Notes: a model not told the origin generated them from the sequence alone. A DNA stretch of 64,000 bases from Linum tenue (GCA_946122785.1 CAMGYJ010000010.1:12499467-12563466); one strand, 5' to 3'; counted from the first letter of the stretch, positions 34,958 through 47,862 are shown. Numbers and translations are program-made.

Positions 34958-35697
34958 TAGGGGGTGTACATGTGTCGGGTGGTCCGAGTTTAGTCATTTT
35001 AATCACCCAACCCATGCACCCAAAAAAAGTTAAACCCTACGGTTTGTTTCTAATTTGGTTGGGTCAGGTTGGCGATATTCTTAAGTAAAAATCCAATCCA
35101 ACCCAACACAAAAATATATAATTATTCTACACCATAAAATTATTTATAACTAATTAAAATTCACATGAATAAACCGAGGTAAAAGGTATCAAAATTCACA
35201 AATGTTGTTTGAATTTTAATAAAATATGATTTACTTCAACATATGTATACTTTTTTTCACGACATTTGTTGAAATAGGTTAAAAGGTTATAAACGAACGC
35301 ATCCATAATATGTTATTCTATTAAAATTGTACACAAGAAAAATGATTACGTGAATAATAGCTATATTAAATTTATGTCTAAACTTTAAGTCGAAGAATGC
35401 ATTAGATTAGGGAGACCATGAGAGAAAAACATGGCGAAGTATCTTCATTTTCTCATAAGTATGGCTATATACGACATAAATATTTTTTGGATTAGAACTC
35501 ATACCAATAGTTGGAACACGGGTTGGGTCGGGTTCTACAAGTTGTGTAATCCAAAATTCAAACCCAACCCAAAAGAGGCGGGTTATACAAAAAAAAACCT
35601 TCACCCAACCCAAAACCTTCATTTTAGCGATAAATACGGGTGGGTTGGGTCGGGTTGGACAAGTGGATCAGTTTGCGGGTGTGTTTGTTCACCCCTA
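34958..35697. mobile_element. hAT-like element, 740 bp
   Basis: Perfect 8-bp duplications ATGATATG (34950-34957 and 35698-35705). Ends TAGGGGGTGTACATG and, reversed, TAGGGGTGAACAAAC. GGTTGGGT-type words are abundant near both ends. No transposase. Confidence 0.9.
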
Positions 35698-35705
35698 ATG
35701 ATATG

Positions 35706-36440
35706 GTCCAACTTCTGAAAGTTAGTTATATTTTCTTTAGTAAAGATGTTAGTGATCCAAGTACTCACTCAAACAAACTTCCTTACAATGGCAGACTCTG
35801 TTACACCTCCAAATGTTTCAAGGGATGGAGTTAATCTAAGACTTTTTCCTCACTCTCTATAAGGATGGTTGAGGTCTTACCCAGCTGGAAGGATGACAAG
35901 ATAAGAGGCAACATCATCAACTCAAGAGGATGGGGGAAAATTTGATAAAGCAAGGACATTTTGATGATTTGCTCAGATTAATGTCCACATCACGGTTTCA
36001 ACCTAGAGTAGGTAGCAATCTCACTGGTTCTACGACGGCCTAGACGCTAACACAACCCAATATTATGACCAATTTACAAGCAGAGGCGTCTCTCAATTAA
36101 ATTTTGAGGGTGCAATGGAGCATTAAGTCTCTATGGCCAGTTGATATGAGCATAGAATTGATACTCGTAGTTATCAAAGTCAGCGCAACCTCAAAATTTT
36201 TAGGGTTTTCTGATATTTTCTCAACAAGACAAAAAATAAAAGGATAGGATGGAATTAAAGTGCAATCTCACACCTGGGAGAAAGCTCTATCAATATAAAA
36301 GTAGAAGCTCGACCACAATCAAGGGGATTACTCGATTGATACAGAGACAACACTCAACGCAATTAGAGTCCACCAATGACGAGAGCAAAATTCACAAGCA
36401 AAACGCTCAATGAACAAAAGGGTTTTTCAATTAATCAAAT
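35706..36440. other. Non-coding stretch
   Basis: No gene or repeat is recognised. Confidence 0.35.
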
Positions 36441-36448
36441 TTTCTCAA

Positions 36449-37480
36449 TCATGTTGAGTTTTGTGAAACTTTGCCTTCAAATATGGGGAACCTTTCATTT
36501 ACTAACTTTTCAGCCTTTCGAACCTTGAACCTTGGTTCACTTACTGCAACTATACCTATACAATGTTTATTTACTAATAGATGTAATGCTTTATTTTTTT
36601 GAGCTTTAAAACTTTGTGTATTATATGTAAGTACCTTCATTAACGCTTACCTCCCCTACCTCATTAACGCTGACCTCCCACAGTTATCCAAGGATTCTGA
36701 TGTATTTCCTTCTCTGTTGGAGTGTCTCTCATTATTTGGTGAACTTACTTCCATAGCCGTTTGTAAAGGAGCATCAATGCTTCCAGATAAAACTGACGAC
36801 CCTTTTACAAAATCACAGTTTTGATTTCCAATTGTATCTACATAAGAATTTTCAGAACCTTCAACAACCAAGCTATCTATTTCCTGTGTACCAAATGTCC
36901 CAACATCCGCATTCACATGCAATTCACTCATAATCACTTTTTTTTCAATTTGCACTTTTTAACCCACTTGCACATATTCACCAACACGAATGGGTTGATC
37001 CAATTGAACCAATCCTTCACTTTCTGATCGTAGCTTAGGCACCCTTTCTACCCACTTTTGGCTATATGTTTGCAATCATGGCTATAGATCTCACAGGTCA
37101 GACAAACCAATGGCTTGTTTAGATATTCAACTTCCACATCAAAAGAGGGATCATAATTATGGTATAATCAGATGTGAGTCGGAAAACCACAATCAGATTG
37201 ACAAAAAATTTAGCAAACCCTAATTGATTTCCTACTCTAGTCGTCTGGTCCATCCAAACAGGATGACCTATTATACTAGCCACCTATTCAAGACCTTAAA
37301 AAAATGATATTCAAGGGGAATGCCCCAGATACGTATCCAGATTTGTAGAATCTCCACTAGAGAAGCAACAGGTTGAATTTCAGGCTCCTACTATTGGAAG
37401 AAGATATGATTTCCTTGAAGGAGCGAATGGGTCTTCCAGATTTGATTCTTTTTCTTAGTTAGGGTAAAAAATATTTAGTC
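36449..37480 (-). pseudogene. LINE ORF1 and endonuclease start
   Basis: The minus strand from about 37480 shows a DUF4283-like stretch with W-I-R-I-W-G-type wording near 37330, then VEYLNKPLVCLTCEIYSHDC (a CCHC-type knuckle) near 37100, a Ser/Asn-rich linker (36955-36656), and the endonuclease start MKVLTYNTQSFKAQ (36640). The fragment stops at 36449, so reverse transcriptase is missing. Loss of the 3' part is not the usual LINE 5' truncation and implies a later deletion. Confidence 0.7.
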
Positions 37481-37875
37481 CCTCTGCAAAGCGCAAGCAT
37501 TGACTTGTTTTCTTTGAAATAAATTAACAAAAATAGTACAACCAAGTATACTTCCCTTGAGACCCTAACATATCACATCTACTATTTTGTATCTTCCTAC
37601 CTAAGTTACATCTCATTGTAATGCCCACTTCTAACATTGAGATTTAGCACATTGACACACTCAAACTTTAGCAACAAATTTAAGGGGGAAATAAATGAAA
37701 ACTGAATAGTTTATGTCATTCACAAACTACTCCCTAGATTCCATCGAATTCAAAACCCAACTATACAACTAAGGAAAGCTTCACCATTCTCTTAATTAGC
37801 ATCAAGTATCAACATCGGTATATGTTCATATCTAGCTACAACAACATTAACAAAAAAACAAAATAATTCCTATCA
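37481..37875. other. 3' flank of the CHX gene
   Basis: AT-rich; probably includes the CHX 3' UTR. No other feature is seen. Confidence 0.4.
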
Positions 37876-40800
37876 CTATAGTTTTCCAGATCGAACTTTA
37901 TTAGGTCTCCAAGGGTTGGCAATAGTACTTGATGCGCCCGTTACCGTGGACATTGCATCGTCTGTAACCGATCCCCTATCATAAGAACCACCATAATCTG
38001 CTGACATGTCTAATCTCTGCTGCTGCACAACCAGAACCGAAGCTTGGCACTGAGAATCTGAAGCGACCAAGATATCCCCAACAAAGCCCAACTCAGGGAA
38101 CTCCGAATTCCACTCCGCCAATCCTTTGTATATCACTGATTCCCTATCGTGATGCCTCCCTACCAAAATCAAGTCAAACCAATTCTCACAGCGTCGAATC
38201 ACGTTCACCATCTCCACACTATCGCTCACGTTCTCTTCCATATAAACGTGATGCCTCCTCGCAACTGTGGCGATCTTGAAGTCGCAGACGAGTTGATAGT
38301 CCAACTCAAAGTCGACACAAGAGTTGACCGTGGTGGGCTGGTAGTCCGTCTCGACAACATGGACTAGCGTGACTCCGACGCTAGGCTTCTCTCCCATGCG
38401 CATTGCGTACGCCAACGCCTCCCTGTCGTCTCTCCCCTGGATGAAGATGACCCCAATGCTGCACAACAAAGCGGTGGCCGTCTGGATGAGGCACCTCTGC
38501 AGCGTGCCTCGATCAACGTAAACCCCGACGGAGCAAGGAGACTTGTGGAGGATGTGGCGGTTCACCGACCTGACTTTTGGGTCGTCCTCGAACCCGTGAA
38601 TCTTCCACTGCCTGTGGAAAGGCAGGACCAGCATGGACGCTCTCTTCTCCAACGAAATCCTGTGGACCTCCTCGTGGACCGTGTTGAAAGGCGAGATGGC
38701 CGTGAATAGATTCACCGAGAGGTTGCCCCCCGGGTTCTGTTCCTCGTAGAATCTGAAGGCGTTGACAATGTGGCTCGAGCTCTGGGCCTGGGAGCTGATG
38801 GTGCCACGACGGTGGTGCACTAGTATAGGGGACAACCGCCCCGCGAGCTCCATTAGGTGGATGACGTAGCAGCAAATCGGGGACTTGGTGGCCGGGTTGG
38901 ACATCTCCAGAATGCTTATGAGGGAAGGAGTGCACTCCGGGTGGTAGATGCAAACCAGCATCCTCAGCTCCATATTTTGGGTGGTGTGTTGGATGCCTCT
39001 TTTCCATGATGACTTGAGACGCTTTGATGGCTGGTACAACAGTTTGATTAATGGGGTGAGCACTCCTGTCACCACCACTATTGCTGCCACCATGAAACTG
39101 TACGTTTGATCATCAAGAATCTACAACAATAGATAAATAAAACCATGCATCATGATTAATTAGTTTCGAAAATTGAATATATGACTGATTTATCTTAAGT
39201 ACAATCCAAGTACCATATCGGAAATACAAGGGAAGAAACCTTTGTATATAAGTGTCAACCTAACCCAATTAGTACGTGGCCTTTTGGAGAGGATACCCAA
39301 GAGTAAAACCGTGAGGGCTTGGACCAAAGCGGACAATATCGTAATAATGAGTTCCTCGATTATGACAAGTGGGGTCCACCAAACTGATGTCCACCACCTC
39401 GAACCAAAACCAGGCTCTGATACCACTTGTTGAAATCAGGTCGCTCAATTAGTACGATATTATCCGCTTTGGGCCAAGCCCTCGCGGTTTTACTCTTGGG
39501 TATGCTCCCTAAAAGACCCCGTACTAATGAGCTTGGTGGACACTAATATACAAGGGTTCCTTCCTTTGTATTACTGATGTGGTACTTGGATTGTCCCATA
39601 ACAATCTAATTATCTCAATAATAATAATAAAAAAGAGTGTTTAATTAGGGAACTACTTACGAATAACAAGCGTGCTTGTTGAAGCATCATGACATCGGTA
39701 ATGCCTTGAGAGCTCATGACGAGTCCCAAAGAAAGTGCATCCATGAGAGGAATCTTGAAGTACATGGAAGGCACAATCACAGCCACAACCTTCCCCATGA
39801 AACTAGTCAAGCCCAAGGTAGCCACCGAGGTGACAATGCTGCAATCAACCGAGAAAACATTCACCCCGGCCACGCTGTACACAAAGTAGCTAGGGAGAAG
39901 AATCCAAGTCACGAAGGACTCCAGCCTCTGCACTATCGCGGTCCCCAGGGGCGGACCATCGGGCACCGCCAGCCCTAACACCACCGGGCCCAGCAAGAAA
40001 TGTTGGCCGCAAACCTCCCCTGAGAGAGCCATCACGAGAACCATGATGAAGATGATGAGAATGTAGCCCTCCCTTATGGGCTTCCCTTCCGGCGTGTTCC
40101 GGATCATCACGTACATGATCGGCCTCAGCACCAAGATGACGAGCAACAACAGAAACAAAGACGACAAGTAGGTCCACATCATAGCCGTCGTAGATACGAA
40201 GTTGTCTTGCCGTGCGATGAAGATGAAAATGACCATCACCCAACTGCAAGTCCCGCTCACCATCGACGATGAAACCGCCAGTTGGCCCAGCTCGGAGTTA
40301 AGGAGGTTGAGGTCGGCTAGGAGGCAGGTGATGACGTGGAACGAGCTGACAGACTGGAACGCAGCCATGTGGTACAAGAGGTTGGGAGGCACGGGGCCCG
40401 AGTTAGGGTTTCGCTTCGCGAGGAAGCTGGCTGTGGTGAGGTTGAATGTTAGGGGGACGAGGAAGGAGAGGAAGCCAATGACTTCTGCTTTCTTCCCGGC
40501 TCGAATCAGCATGCTCATGTCCATTTTAGCTCCCACGACAAACATGAAGAGTAGGCAACCCAAAAAGGCGAATGTTTCGTTGATGTAGAAACTCTTTAGT
40601 GGATATAACGCCTTCAAGATTTCATTGTTGTGTCCCCACACGGATGGTCCCAGAAAAAACCCTGTCTGATTACAATCATCATCACCACACAAGGAAATTA
40701 ACAAGACAATATTACAGATAGAAAATTAATTAGGTCTGAATTAAAGGAGGCTATCAAACAATATTAATATGTTTGATGGAACATTTGAAGTTGTCTGACT

Positions 40801-41025
40801 TACCAACATCATGGAAATGAAGGCGCTTTCTCCAAGAGGGGTGAGGATTGCATGGATGAGAAGGCTGAGGGAAGCGCTAACGATGAGTTGTGCCATGAGG
40901 ACAGGGGCAGGGAAATGGAAGGGATTGTCCCCAAAGAACAACCCTCTCGATCGAACCTGGTGCATCGTTTGACACACCCATGTTATGTTTAGAGCTGCTT
41001 CTAATGATGTTGTGTTGTTGCTCAT
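37876..41025 (-). CDS. CHX: CHX-type cation/H+ antiporter, three exons
   Basis: Exons on the minus strand are 41025-40804, 40665-39661 and 39120-37876, all with GT...AG introns in phase 0 (138 and 540 bp), giving 823 residues, normal for plant CHX proteins. The N-terminal half (about 40-440) is a hydrophobic Na+/H+ exchanger domain of roughly 12 helices: TGFFLGPSVWGHN, AFLGCLLFMFVVGAKMDMS, a GQHFLLGPVVLGLAVPDGPP block and VMSSQGITDVMML before intron 2. The soluble C-terminal half (about 440-823) has the CHX hallmark SPCSVGVYVDRG near residue 605 and FDLILVGRHH near the end. Such proteins exchange K+ or other monovalent cations for H+ at plasma or endomembranes. The closest subgroup is uncertain; it reminds me of CHX15. 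No break is visible. It has no gene neighbours within about 13 kb. Confidence 0.93.
39201..39594. repeat. Foldback element in CHX intron 2
   Basis: The two halves of the intron pair over about 180 bases each: ACAATCCAAGTACCATATC at the left faces, reversed, ACAATCCAAGTACCACATC at the right. ACCCAAGAGTAAAACCG occurs at 39294 and, reversed, near 39490. No clear target duplication is seen. It makes up about 73% of the intron and lies well away from both splice sites. Confidence 0.8.
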
Positions 41026-42149
41026 CGATCTCTTCTTTCACGAATCTCTCTTATGATACAAGCGAAAGAATTTTCAATTTTTTTCCAGAATTTTCAAACC
41101 TTTGTTGAGAAAAAATTAGATTCAAGGTTAAGGAATACGAAAGAAGAAAGAACATAGAGATTGACATGATCAGATTTTTCTCAAGAGAGATTCTTGATCC
41201 TCAAACATTCAATAATTTTTTCTTTTGTGCAAAAAGACAGAGAGAAAAAAAATTCTACCCTGCTGAAGAAAATAATTTTATACAGAAAATGAACACATTG
41301 GAAAACTCTTTTCTCATTAAAATTTGTTTAGCTATTGCTGAAAGGACATTTGTGTATTTCACTTTTTCCTAATATGATGTGAGATAGATCAATTAGTTTC
41401 TTTTAGCGAATTCTTCACTTCTTCTCTCATGAAAAGAAAATTTTCATCGAATTTCAATCATTGGTGCAATACGTGTAGATCAACTGTTTGACCACGTTGG
41501 TTCCCCAGTCGACCTTCAGGTGCAATCACGGGTTCAATATCTTTACATCACTCTCCACAATGTTGGGTTGAGGTATGAGATAAATCTAACTCTAGCTAGT
41601 CCACTACTCCATGGCATGGCCGACCAATTTTTTTATAAAGTAAACATTTTCATCGCCAGGTCAACCACAACATATAGGCGATCGAGTTTTCTTTTCATTT
41701 GCAATGGTTGAGTCTATGCTAAGTGTGATTGACTATTTTCTAAATGTGATGATTTTTATCTCCAAATTACGGTGACTTAAAAATGACCATAGGCATACCC
41801 ATTAAATCCAATTAAAAAGAAAATAATGAGTTAAAAATATATAGTTAGATTTTATTTTGTAAATTATTATCTCACATACTAGTTATCAATAATGATCTCA
41901 AATAAAATGCCGAGGCCTTAGGAATGCTCAAAGAGGCCCATGCCTTGTCTATATAAGGGTAACTCATACACATTCAAATGTACAATGTAAGATAAGTTAT
42001 CAAATTACAACTCCAGGTTTCGAGAATATCCCCATTCGTAGGCTTTTCCGGGCCTGTATCATTTATACTTATCATTTCCCAATAGATGTTTTACATATGT
42101 GATTACAAAGAATCTCAAAAGAAAAACGAAAGAGGTTTTCTTTTTGACA
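41026..42149. other. CHX upstream region
   Basis: The 5' leader and promoter of CHX should lie just above 41025, but I see no convincing TATA box at a defined distance. The rest is AT-rich without genes. Confidence 0.35.
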
Positions 42150-42158
42150 AAAGATATT

Positions 42159-42458
42159 GGGCTAATTCCACTAGGAATCACAAACTATCATAAAAGTGTC
42201 ATTTGTGTTCTAGACTATTCAATATGAGAAATTTGACACAAACTATATGCGTTTCGTGACATTTGTGCCCTAAACTATTCAATATGATAAATATGGCACC
42301 AAACCACATAGATGCTGACTAGATTTACTGTTAAATACTAATGGTCAACGCTAGTCAATAATAGCGGAAAATAGTTCATGACATATTTGTCATATTGAAT
42401 AGTTTATGATACAAATGACACTTTTTGAATAGTTAGGGCTTTCAAGTGGAATTAGCCC
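42159..42458. mobile_element. Mutator-like MITE, 300 bp
   Basis: Perfect 9-bp duplications AAAGATATT (42150-42158 and 42459-42467). Ends GGGCTAATTCCACTAGGAAT and, reversed, GGGCTAATTCCACTTGAAAG, with long imperfect arms rich in AGTGTCATTTGTG-type words. Confidence 0.92.
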
Positions 42459-42721
42459 AAAGATATTGCATATGTCAACGATCAAGATGAGATACACTAG
42501 AGTCACATGGCTGTCAATTGTCAAACACAAAAATCAAACCCGTTCAAACTAGGGTATAGTGGAAGGATTGTTCTGGAAACTAAAATGGACCTCTCTATTG
42601 AGTCTGCGACCAACAAACTGGACACTAAACTTATGGAAAACGCTGATAGAGTAACTGGACATTCTACAAAATTGCTCCAGCTGCATGACACGATCCCTCT
42701 GTTCAGGACTCCCTTTGCATC

Positions 42722-43651
42722 TAGGGATGAAAATTATAGGTATAACCGCGGGTATCCAACCCTATCCAACCCGGTCAACAAGGGGAAACCCCACATTGAC
42801 CGGGTATGGGGAGTATACGGGTAATATCCGCAAAGGGGGCGGGCATGGATTTGAGTGCCCCGCCCCATACCCATGTCCTCCCCGCCATTACTTATTCTGT
42901 ATAACGTAATCCACCAATAAAGCCGAACGGTTATTGTAATTGTAAAACAAATTAGTACTAAAAGTTTAATTTCATGTAAGCCAGCCTAATTTCCTCGCGC
43001 GTCTCTAACTCTAGCCCTATCTATTCTCTTCAAGTCTTCATCCGTAAAGTTTCCCCTTCCTTCACTCGACAAGGCAACGCTTAAACCTCCTCTCTCACGT
43101 CCTTATTTGCCGCCGCTCCTAGCCTCTTACATAGAATCTCCATAGAACACCACCCCTCCTTGACCCTTTGTTGCCTTCCTTCAGTTCGTCGGTTCTTTTG
43201 CTCATCGTTCGTTCAACAGTGTACTAGTGGTAATAACATTCTGCTCATACTTCTTTCCTTTATATGTGGATTTTTATAGTTTAGTAGGTGTTTTGGAGAT
43301 GAATAATTTGGTGTTGGATTATTTATTGGTACTTTGTTTATGGAACTTCGTAGGAATTGGATGATCTAATTAAGATTACCGGTTGTTTTTTATTAGTTTC
43401 ATCATTGATTAGGTTTGATGTTTCAAACCAGTAGTTATATATTTTGTTGAATTCAAGTGTGTTAATTTAGTTATAATCATAATTAGATGTACGGAGCGGG
43501 GATTACTCTCAGTTATCCAAAATCCTCGGGGATGGGGATGCAAAATCTCCCCGCGCATGGGGATGACGAGGGAATGGATTTGATAAATGAAAATGAGTAT
43601 GGGGATGGGTTTATTACAATCCGTCCCAAACCCGACCCATTGTTATCCCTA
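42722..43651. mobile_element. hAT-like element, 930 bp
   Basis: Flanked by TTTGCATC (42714-42721) and TTTGCATA (43652-43659), an 8-bp duplication with one change. Ends TAGGGATGAAAATTATAGG and, reversed, TAGGGATAACAATGGGTCGG. GGGTATGGGG and GGGGATGGGG words cluster at the two ends. The interior has no recognised gene. Confidence 0.85.
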
Positions 43652-43984
43652 TTTGCATATCCTACAAACACCACATCCTATCTCCAAGCACCAACGAATT
43701 CCAGCCATGAGCATTAATAGTAATGGGTTATGCTTTGTGCAGGAAAATGTTTGATGGGGAGATGAAGTCGATGGATAAGTTAATATGAGTGTAGTCTTGA
43801 GTTTTGGTAAAAATTATTATTCCGAAATAGCTGATGGGGATTAGCTATTTCGAAAATCCTCAATTGCATGTTATTAAAATCACTAATTTTAAAATATACT
43901 ATTTTCTTGAACGAGTGGTTTAGTTCAAATTAAGGTCAATGAGAGATAGTAGTGAAATCTCACATTGAAAACCCTCATCCAAAC

Positions 43985-44760
43985 TACCCTTTATGTATTT
44001 GATTGGTCCATACTAGGTATTTTTGTATTCTCCAAATAACATGTTATTGTATCTATCAAATGAAATGTGATACTTTTCGTTTGGTCATCACAACTAAAAT
44101 AAACAAAGATCAAAGAATAGGAAAAATACTTCAAATGGATTTCTATAGAAATATGTAAAACGTTAGTACAAATCTTTGAGACCAAAAGGTTCTTAGGGGA
44201 CCAAGCTGCAACTAACCACCTGCCGACCCAACAGGATTAAGCACATGACAATCAGAATAACCTAAAGAATAAACTGAACTTTCAATAAAGTCATGATTGT
44301 TTCTAGTTTCAGACAATAAAAGAAGGAAGGAACATGCGATCGAACTAATATAGATAATGATTGAATCATCAAGGTTGGTCCTGAACCTTGAGAATTCCTA
44401 GCTATGATAGTCACTTGTCCTCGTCAATCACTATTGGCCTACTTCATAGGGGTTGATTCTTCATTCATTCCATCTGAAATACACATGCGTCACTACTTCT
44501 CTTGTAGAACAACATCCTCCATCTTTACAAACGATCTCTTGAATTGGCCCACATCCATATCCTCATTAGTGAGCTCGTGTGGAAATATGGTCTAGGGCTA
44601 TCTATTCCAGGACCACCATCCTCAAAATTTGAGTCCCTCCTCAATTGAATAGCCTTTCCCTTTCATTTTGTCTCGCGAGGAAAATGTTTCCATTTAGAGG
44701 TTCTACCCCTTCTGGGTTCATCATTGACCTTCGTGATGCGAAGTGGAGGCAGTGACGACA
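43985..44760 (-). pseudogene. LINE endonuclease fragment
   Basis: On the minus strand NSQGSGPTLMIQ (near 44400) resembles an endonuclease start. LLLSETRNNHDFIESSVYSL and CHVLNPVGSAGG (about 44315-44200) resemble the plant LINE endonuclease L-S-E-T-K and G-x-S-G-G-L blocks. Stops and a shift follow. About 44410-44760 may be the ORF1/linker side. It lies downstream of the reverse transcriptase fragment at 45.6-46.2 kb, so it is another copy or a rearranged piece. Confidence 0.6.
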
Positions 44761-45600
44761 TAGCCCAAACTATTGTTGCTTTAATTGGATCATTGATTCA
44801 AAATTAAGCGAATCTATGAACCCTCTGTTCACGAATGAGAGAAATTGGAGGGTGGAGAAAAACCAAGGAAAAATGGAAGGATTCAAAAAATTGTCATGTT
44901 GATAAGTTTTGCCACAGTACATGTGAGGCCCTCTCCACATGCTTTCTCATTGGACACCCATTATGCGTGCAATTTCTGCTCGTACTTCCTCCACCTATAT
45001 CCATCGTCTAGAATATTAATATTGCTCGTCGTTTGTACCACCATCCGAAGCGTGATCAATTTCGTGCGTCGGAAGTCTCGAACTCGAAGATAAATCAACT
45101 ACAAATCTTAAGAAGAAGCAATAAAAGTACAACTAAATTATTATTAATATACTGATTTCTTATTCATGAATAAAACATATAAAAAAGTACATATTTATCG
45201 GACAAATCCCATAAATCCTTCCCCTCTCAATTAAGGTAAACTAATCTTAAACCAACAAGTAAATAATAACTTTCTAAGTAAAACATAATTAATAAGAATA
45301 GTCCTAAACATAAACTAATACGAATATCCTAGATTAAACAAATAACCCAACAATCAACTAATACAAACACTACTAATATAATAATACTATAATTGGCAAT
45401 GTGAGCCTTGGAATGCATTAATGCATCAGCCCTCTCCTTAAAAGAATTTTGTTCCCGAAGTTCGGACATCTCAACCAGGATCGATAATGAAGATGCTTCC
45501 CCACTTGTTATTGACGAGAATGAGGCTTGATGACGAGCATGAACTACCCCAACATATTCTAACATGACTACCTTCACAATGAGGAGAATGAAATATTAAC
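44761..45600. other. Unassigned AT-rich stretch
   Basis: Short frames only. It may be LINE 3' UTR or flanking DNA; nothing specific is recognised. Confidence 0.3.
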
Positions 45601-46228
45601 CTATGCCTATCAGATGAGGACTTCCTTTCCTTCATGGAGAGGAGGAGACTTTTTCAAGATTCACCCATCTTTTACACTCTTTGGATAAGAAAATAGAAGG
45701 TCTCCTTCGTAGGTTCCCTCATTTCGTCAGTACCCTAGATATTTAAAGTGACAGTTGGGAATGACAAACCCAATGTCAACAATGATATCCTCTTTATCTC
45801 CATCATGAACATTTGCACTGAAGAATATGGGGGATTTGTTGATATTAACTTCATTTTTAGTTATTTCTCCATAATCCTTAATGTGGTCCAACATTCTCTC
45901 AACCTCCTCCTATTGATTGGCTTTTCTGAAGATAACCGTATCATCTACAAAGAGGCCAAGAGTGAGGAGGAGGATCGAGCTTAATAATTTTGTACGATCT
46001 TTAAAATTGCATTTTCAATAAGAAATGTTAGAACATTAAACATTAAAATGATCAAAAGAAAAGGGGATAGACGGTCTCCCTAACCAATGCCCGGGATTGG
46101 TAAAAAGGCTCTATGGTTTCTCTGTTGAAAAGGATGGGGAATTTAACCGAGCAGATACACGAGCTGACCTACTTGCACCATCGATCATGAAACTCATATT
46201 TACTTAGAAAGTTTTTCCAAGCAATCCA
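45601..46228 (-). pseudogene. LINE reverse transcriptase, C-terminal palm (split)
   Basis: From 46228 down on minus: SKYEFHDRWCK, ICSVKFPILF, then GDRLSPFLLIILMFNVLTFL, then LFVDDTVIFRKANQ, a FADD-type box with Val for Ala, then KNEVNINKSPIFFS and FKYLGY. Shifts and stops are present. It continues the fragment at 51723-52560; the gypsy element between them interrupts it and about 25 residues are missing at the junction. Confidence 0.75.
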
Positions 46229-46737
46229 GGCGAGGATCAAAGGGTCCAAAGATGCTAGCTGGAGCTGCCAGAAATCAGAGTTCCATTCGAATTCCATGTT
46301 CTTTGCTGAATTACTTGTTAGTTCGTTTGCCAGTGGAATTAGGTTAACTTTAGTCCTAGTATTAGTTTGTTTGTAGTTGATTAAGCCTATAAAAGGCCTC
46401 GTTCTCGAGTTGTAACACAGAGACTTGATTTATGAAGGAAAACCCAAATTTTCCCAACGTTTGAGTTGTGAATTATCTTGGTTTTGGTTGCGATCAAAAC
46501 TTACCGAATCTCGGGCTATTAATCAAGCTATCCCACTCGATTACCTCGAAGGCATCCTAATAGCGATTTTGCCTCCTCCCAGGTGTGAGGATTCCCTCTC
46601 GTTCCCATCCAATTTCATCATAAAACAAGCTTCTCAAGCTTGTTTGGATTCCCCTGTTTGTGTGGTGTGAGTAAAGGAGCTCAAGTTCCTTTGATTGACT
46701 GCGTGATTCTGATCAAACACCTACCTTGGGTTTATCA
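46229..46737 (+). repeat. Gypsy-2 left LTR
   Basis: Matches 49792-50140 and 51560-51722 in two blocks. Contains TATAAAAGGCCTCG (about 46390), a likely TATA box. Ends CTTGGGTTTATCA. Its 5' end seems truncated. Confidence 0.85.
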
Positions 46738-46739
46738 AG

Positions 46740-46752
46740 TGGCATCAGAGCC
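46740..46752 (+). other. Gypsy-2 primer-binding site
   Basis: TGGCATCAGAGCC, two bases after the LTR; close to the initiator-Met complement with one change. Confidence 0.75.
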
Positions 46753-47293
46753 AAGGTTCTACACAACGACAACAAGGAAAACTACAGCAGAAGAAGGAGG
46801 CGCCGGAGCAAGTCACTGGACAAGGTCGAAGGGCCCTGTCTCAGGTGACCCTGCCTTGCTACTCTTGAAACAAAAGAGGAAGAAGAAGCAAGTGGCAGCA
46901 GTGAGCATGGAGATCGACGTGGGCACCCAGCCTGCTGACGGATGTGCAAAAGACGTGATGAGTGATACCCAACCCGTCACCATGGCGGGATTACAACAAT
47001 TCTTTCAAGAACAAGTTGTTGCCCTGCTCCAAAATCAGCTGGATAAGCAGGACGAGAAGTTTACAACTCACACGGCCAAATTCGTCAACTTGTGTCAAAA
47101 ATTCTCGATTATCAGTCAAAAGGGTGGACAAATAGCGGCAATGCCACTCGAAACGCAGGCCGCCGACGCAACCGGTGATCATTCGCCGGGAAATCTAGGT
47201 GCCCTACAAGGCCGAGAAACACAAGGCATGATCAGGTTCTGGCCGAGCGAGTTCATGAATTGGAACAACAATTGATGAATCTGGAAGTCAATT

Positions 47294-47862
47294 ATGACAA
47301 CCAGCAACCACTCAATCGACATAGAGGAGGATTTCCGCGGCCGAATCGAGAAGCAGAGGGAAGTTCCGATCTTGAAATTGCGGGGAATCAAATTGTATGT
47401 TCTGTCCTTTCAAGGAACGATTAATTCCTCTGCCTATTTGGATTCGGAGAGAAAATCTTGTTATTCTTCCAGTGTGGCCATTATACCGATTCACAGAAAA
47501 TTGCATTGGCCACTTACAAGTTTACGGACTACGCCGCTCAGTGGTGGGAGCAAGTTCGCCACCGACGACAACAGAACCTGCGTCCTTCGCTGACGATGTG
47601 GGAAGAGTTACGGGGTCTGATGCGAGAGCGTTTTGTACCGGCTTACTATCGTCGTGAATTGCACGAGTCTCTGCAATCCATTCGTCAGGGATCGAGATCG
47701 GTCGACGACTACTACAAAGAGCTTGAGATGCTCTTGACTCGGGCCGACATTCGCGAAGACTCGGAGGCCACTATCTCTAGGTTTTTACATGACCTCAACC
47801 GGGAGACTCAGAATGAGGTGGAGTTTTACCCCGGCAGTGCCTCGACACCAATTGGCCTCTGA
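47294..47862 (+). pseudogene. Gypsy-2 gag
   Basis: The gag domain reads IALATYKFTDYAAQWWEQV, MWEELRGLMRERFVPAYY and LQSIRQGSRSVDDYYKELEM, standard for Ty3/gypsy gag. The N-terminal part lies in another frame. The upstream frame 46910-47275 (starting MEIDVGTQPADGC) with a Gln-rich, coiled-coil-like stretch probably belongs to the same protein. Several frame breaks. Confidence 0.85.

Noticed and set aside
38513..39007. 164-codon frame in CHX exon 3
   Set aside because: An alternative frame of the antiporter with no recognisable domain.
45329..45577. 82-codon minus-strand frame as a LINE RNase H
   Set aside because: The resemblance was too weak: no HxxREx(N)xxAD-type motif could be read.
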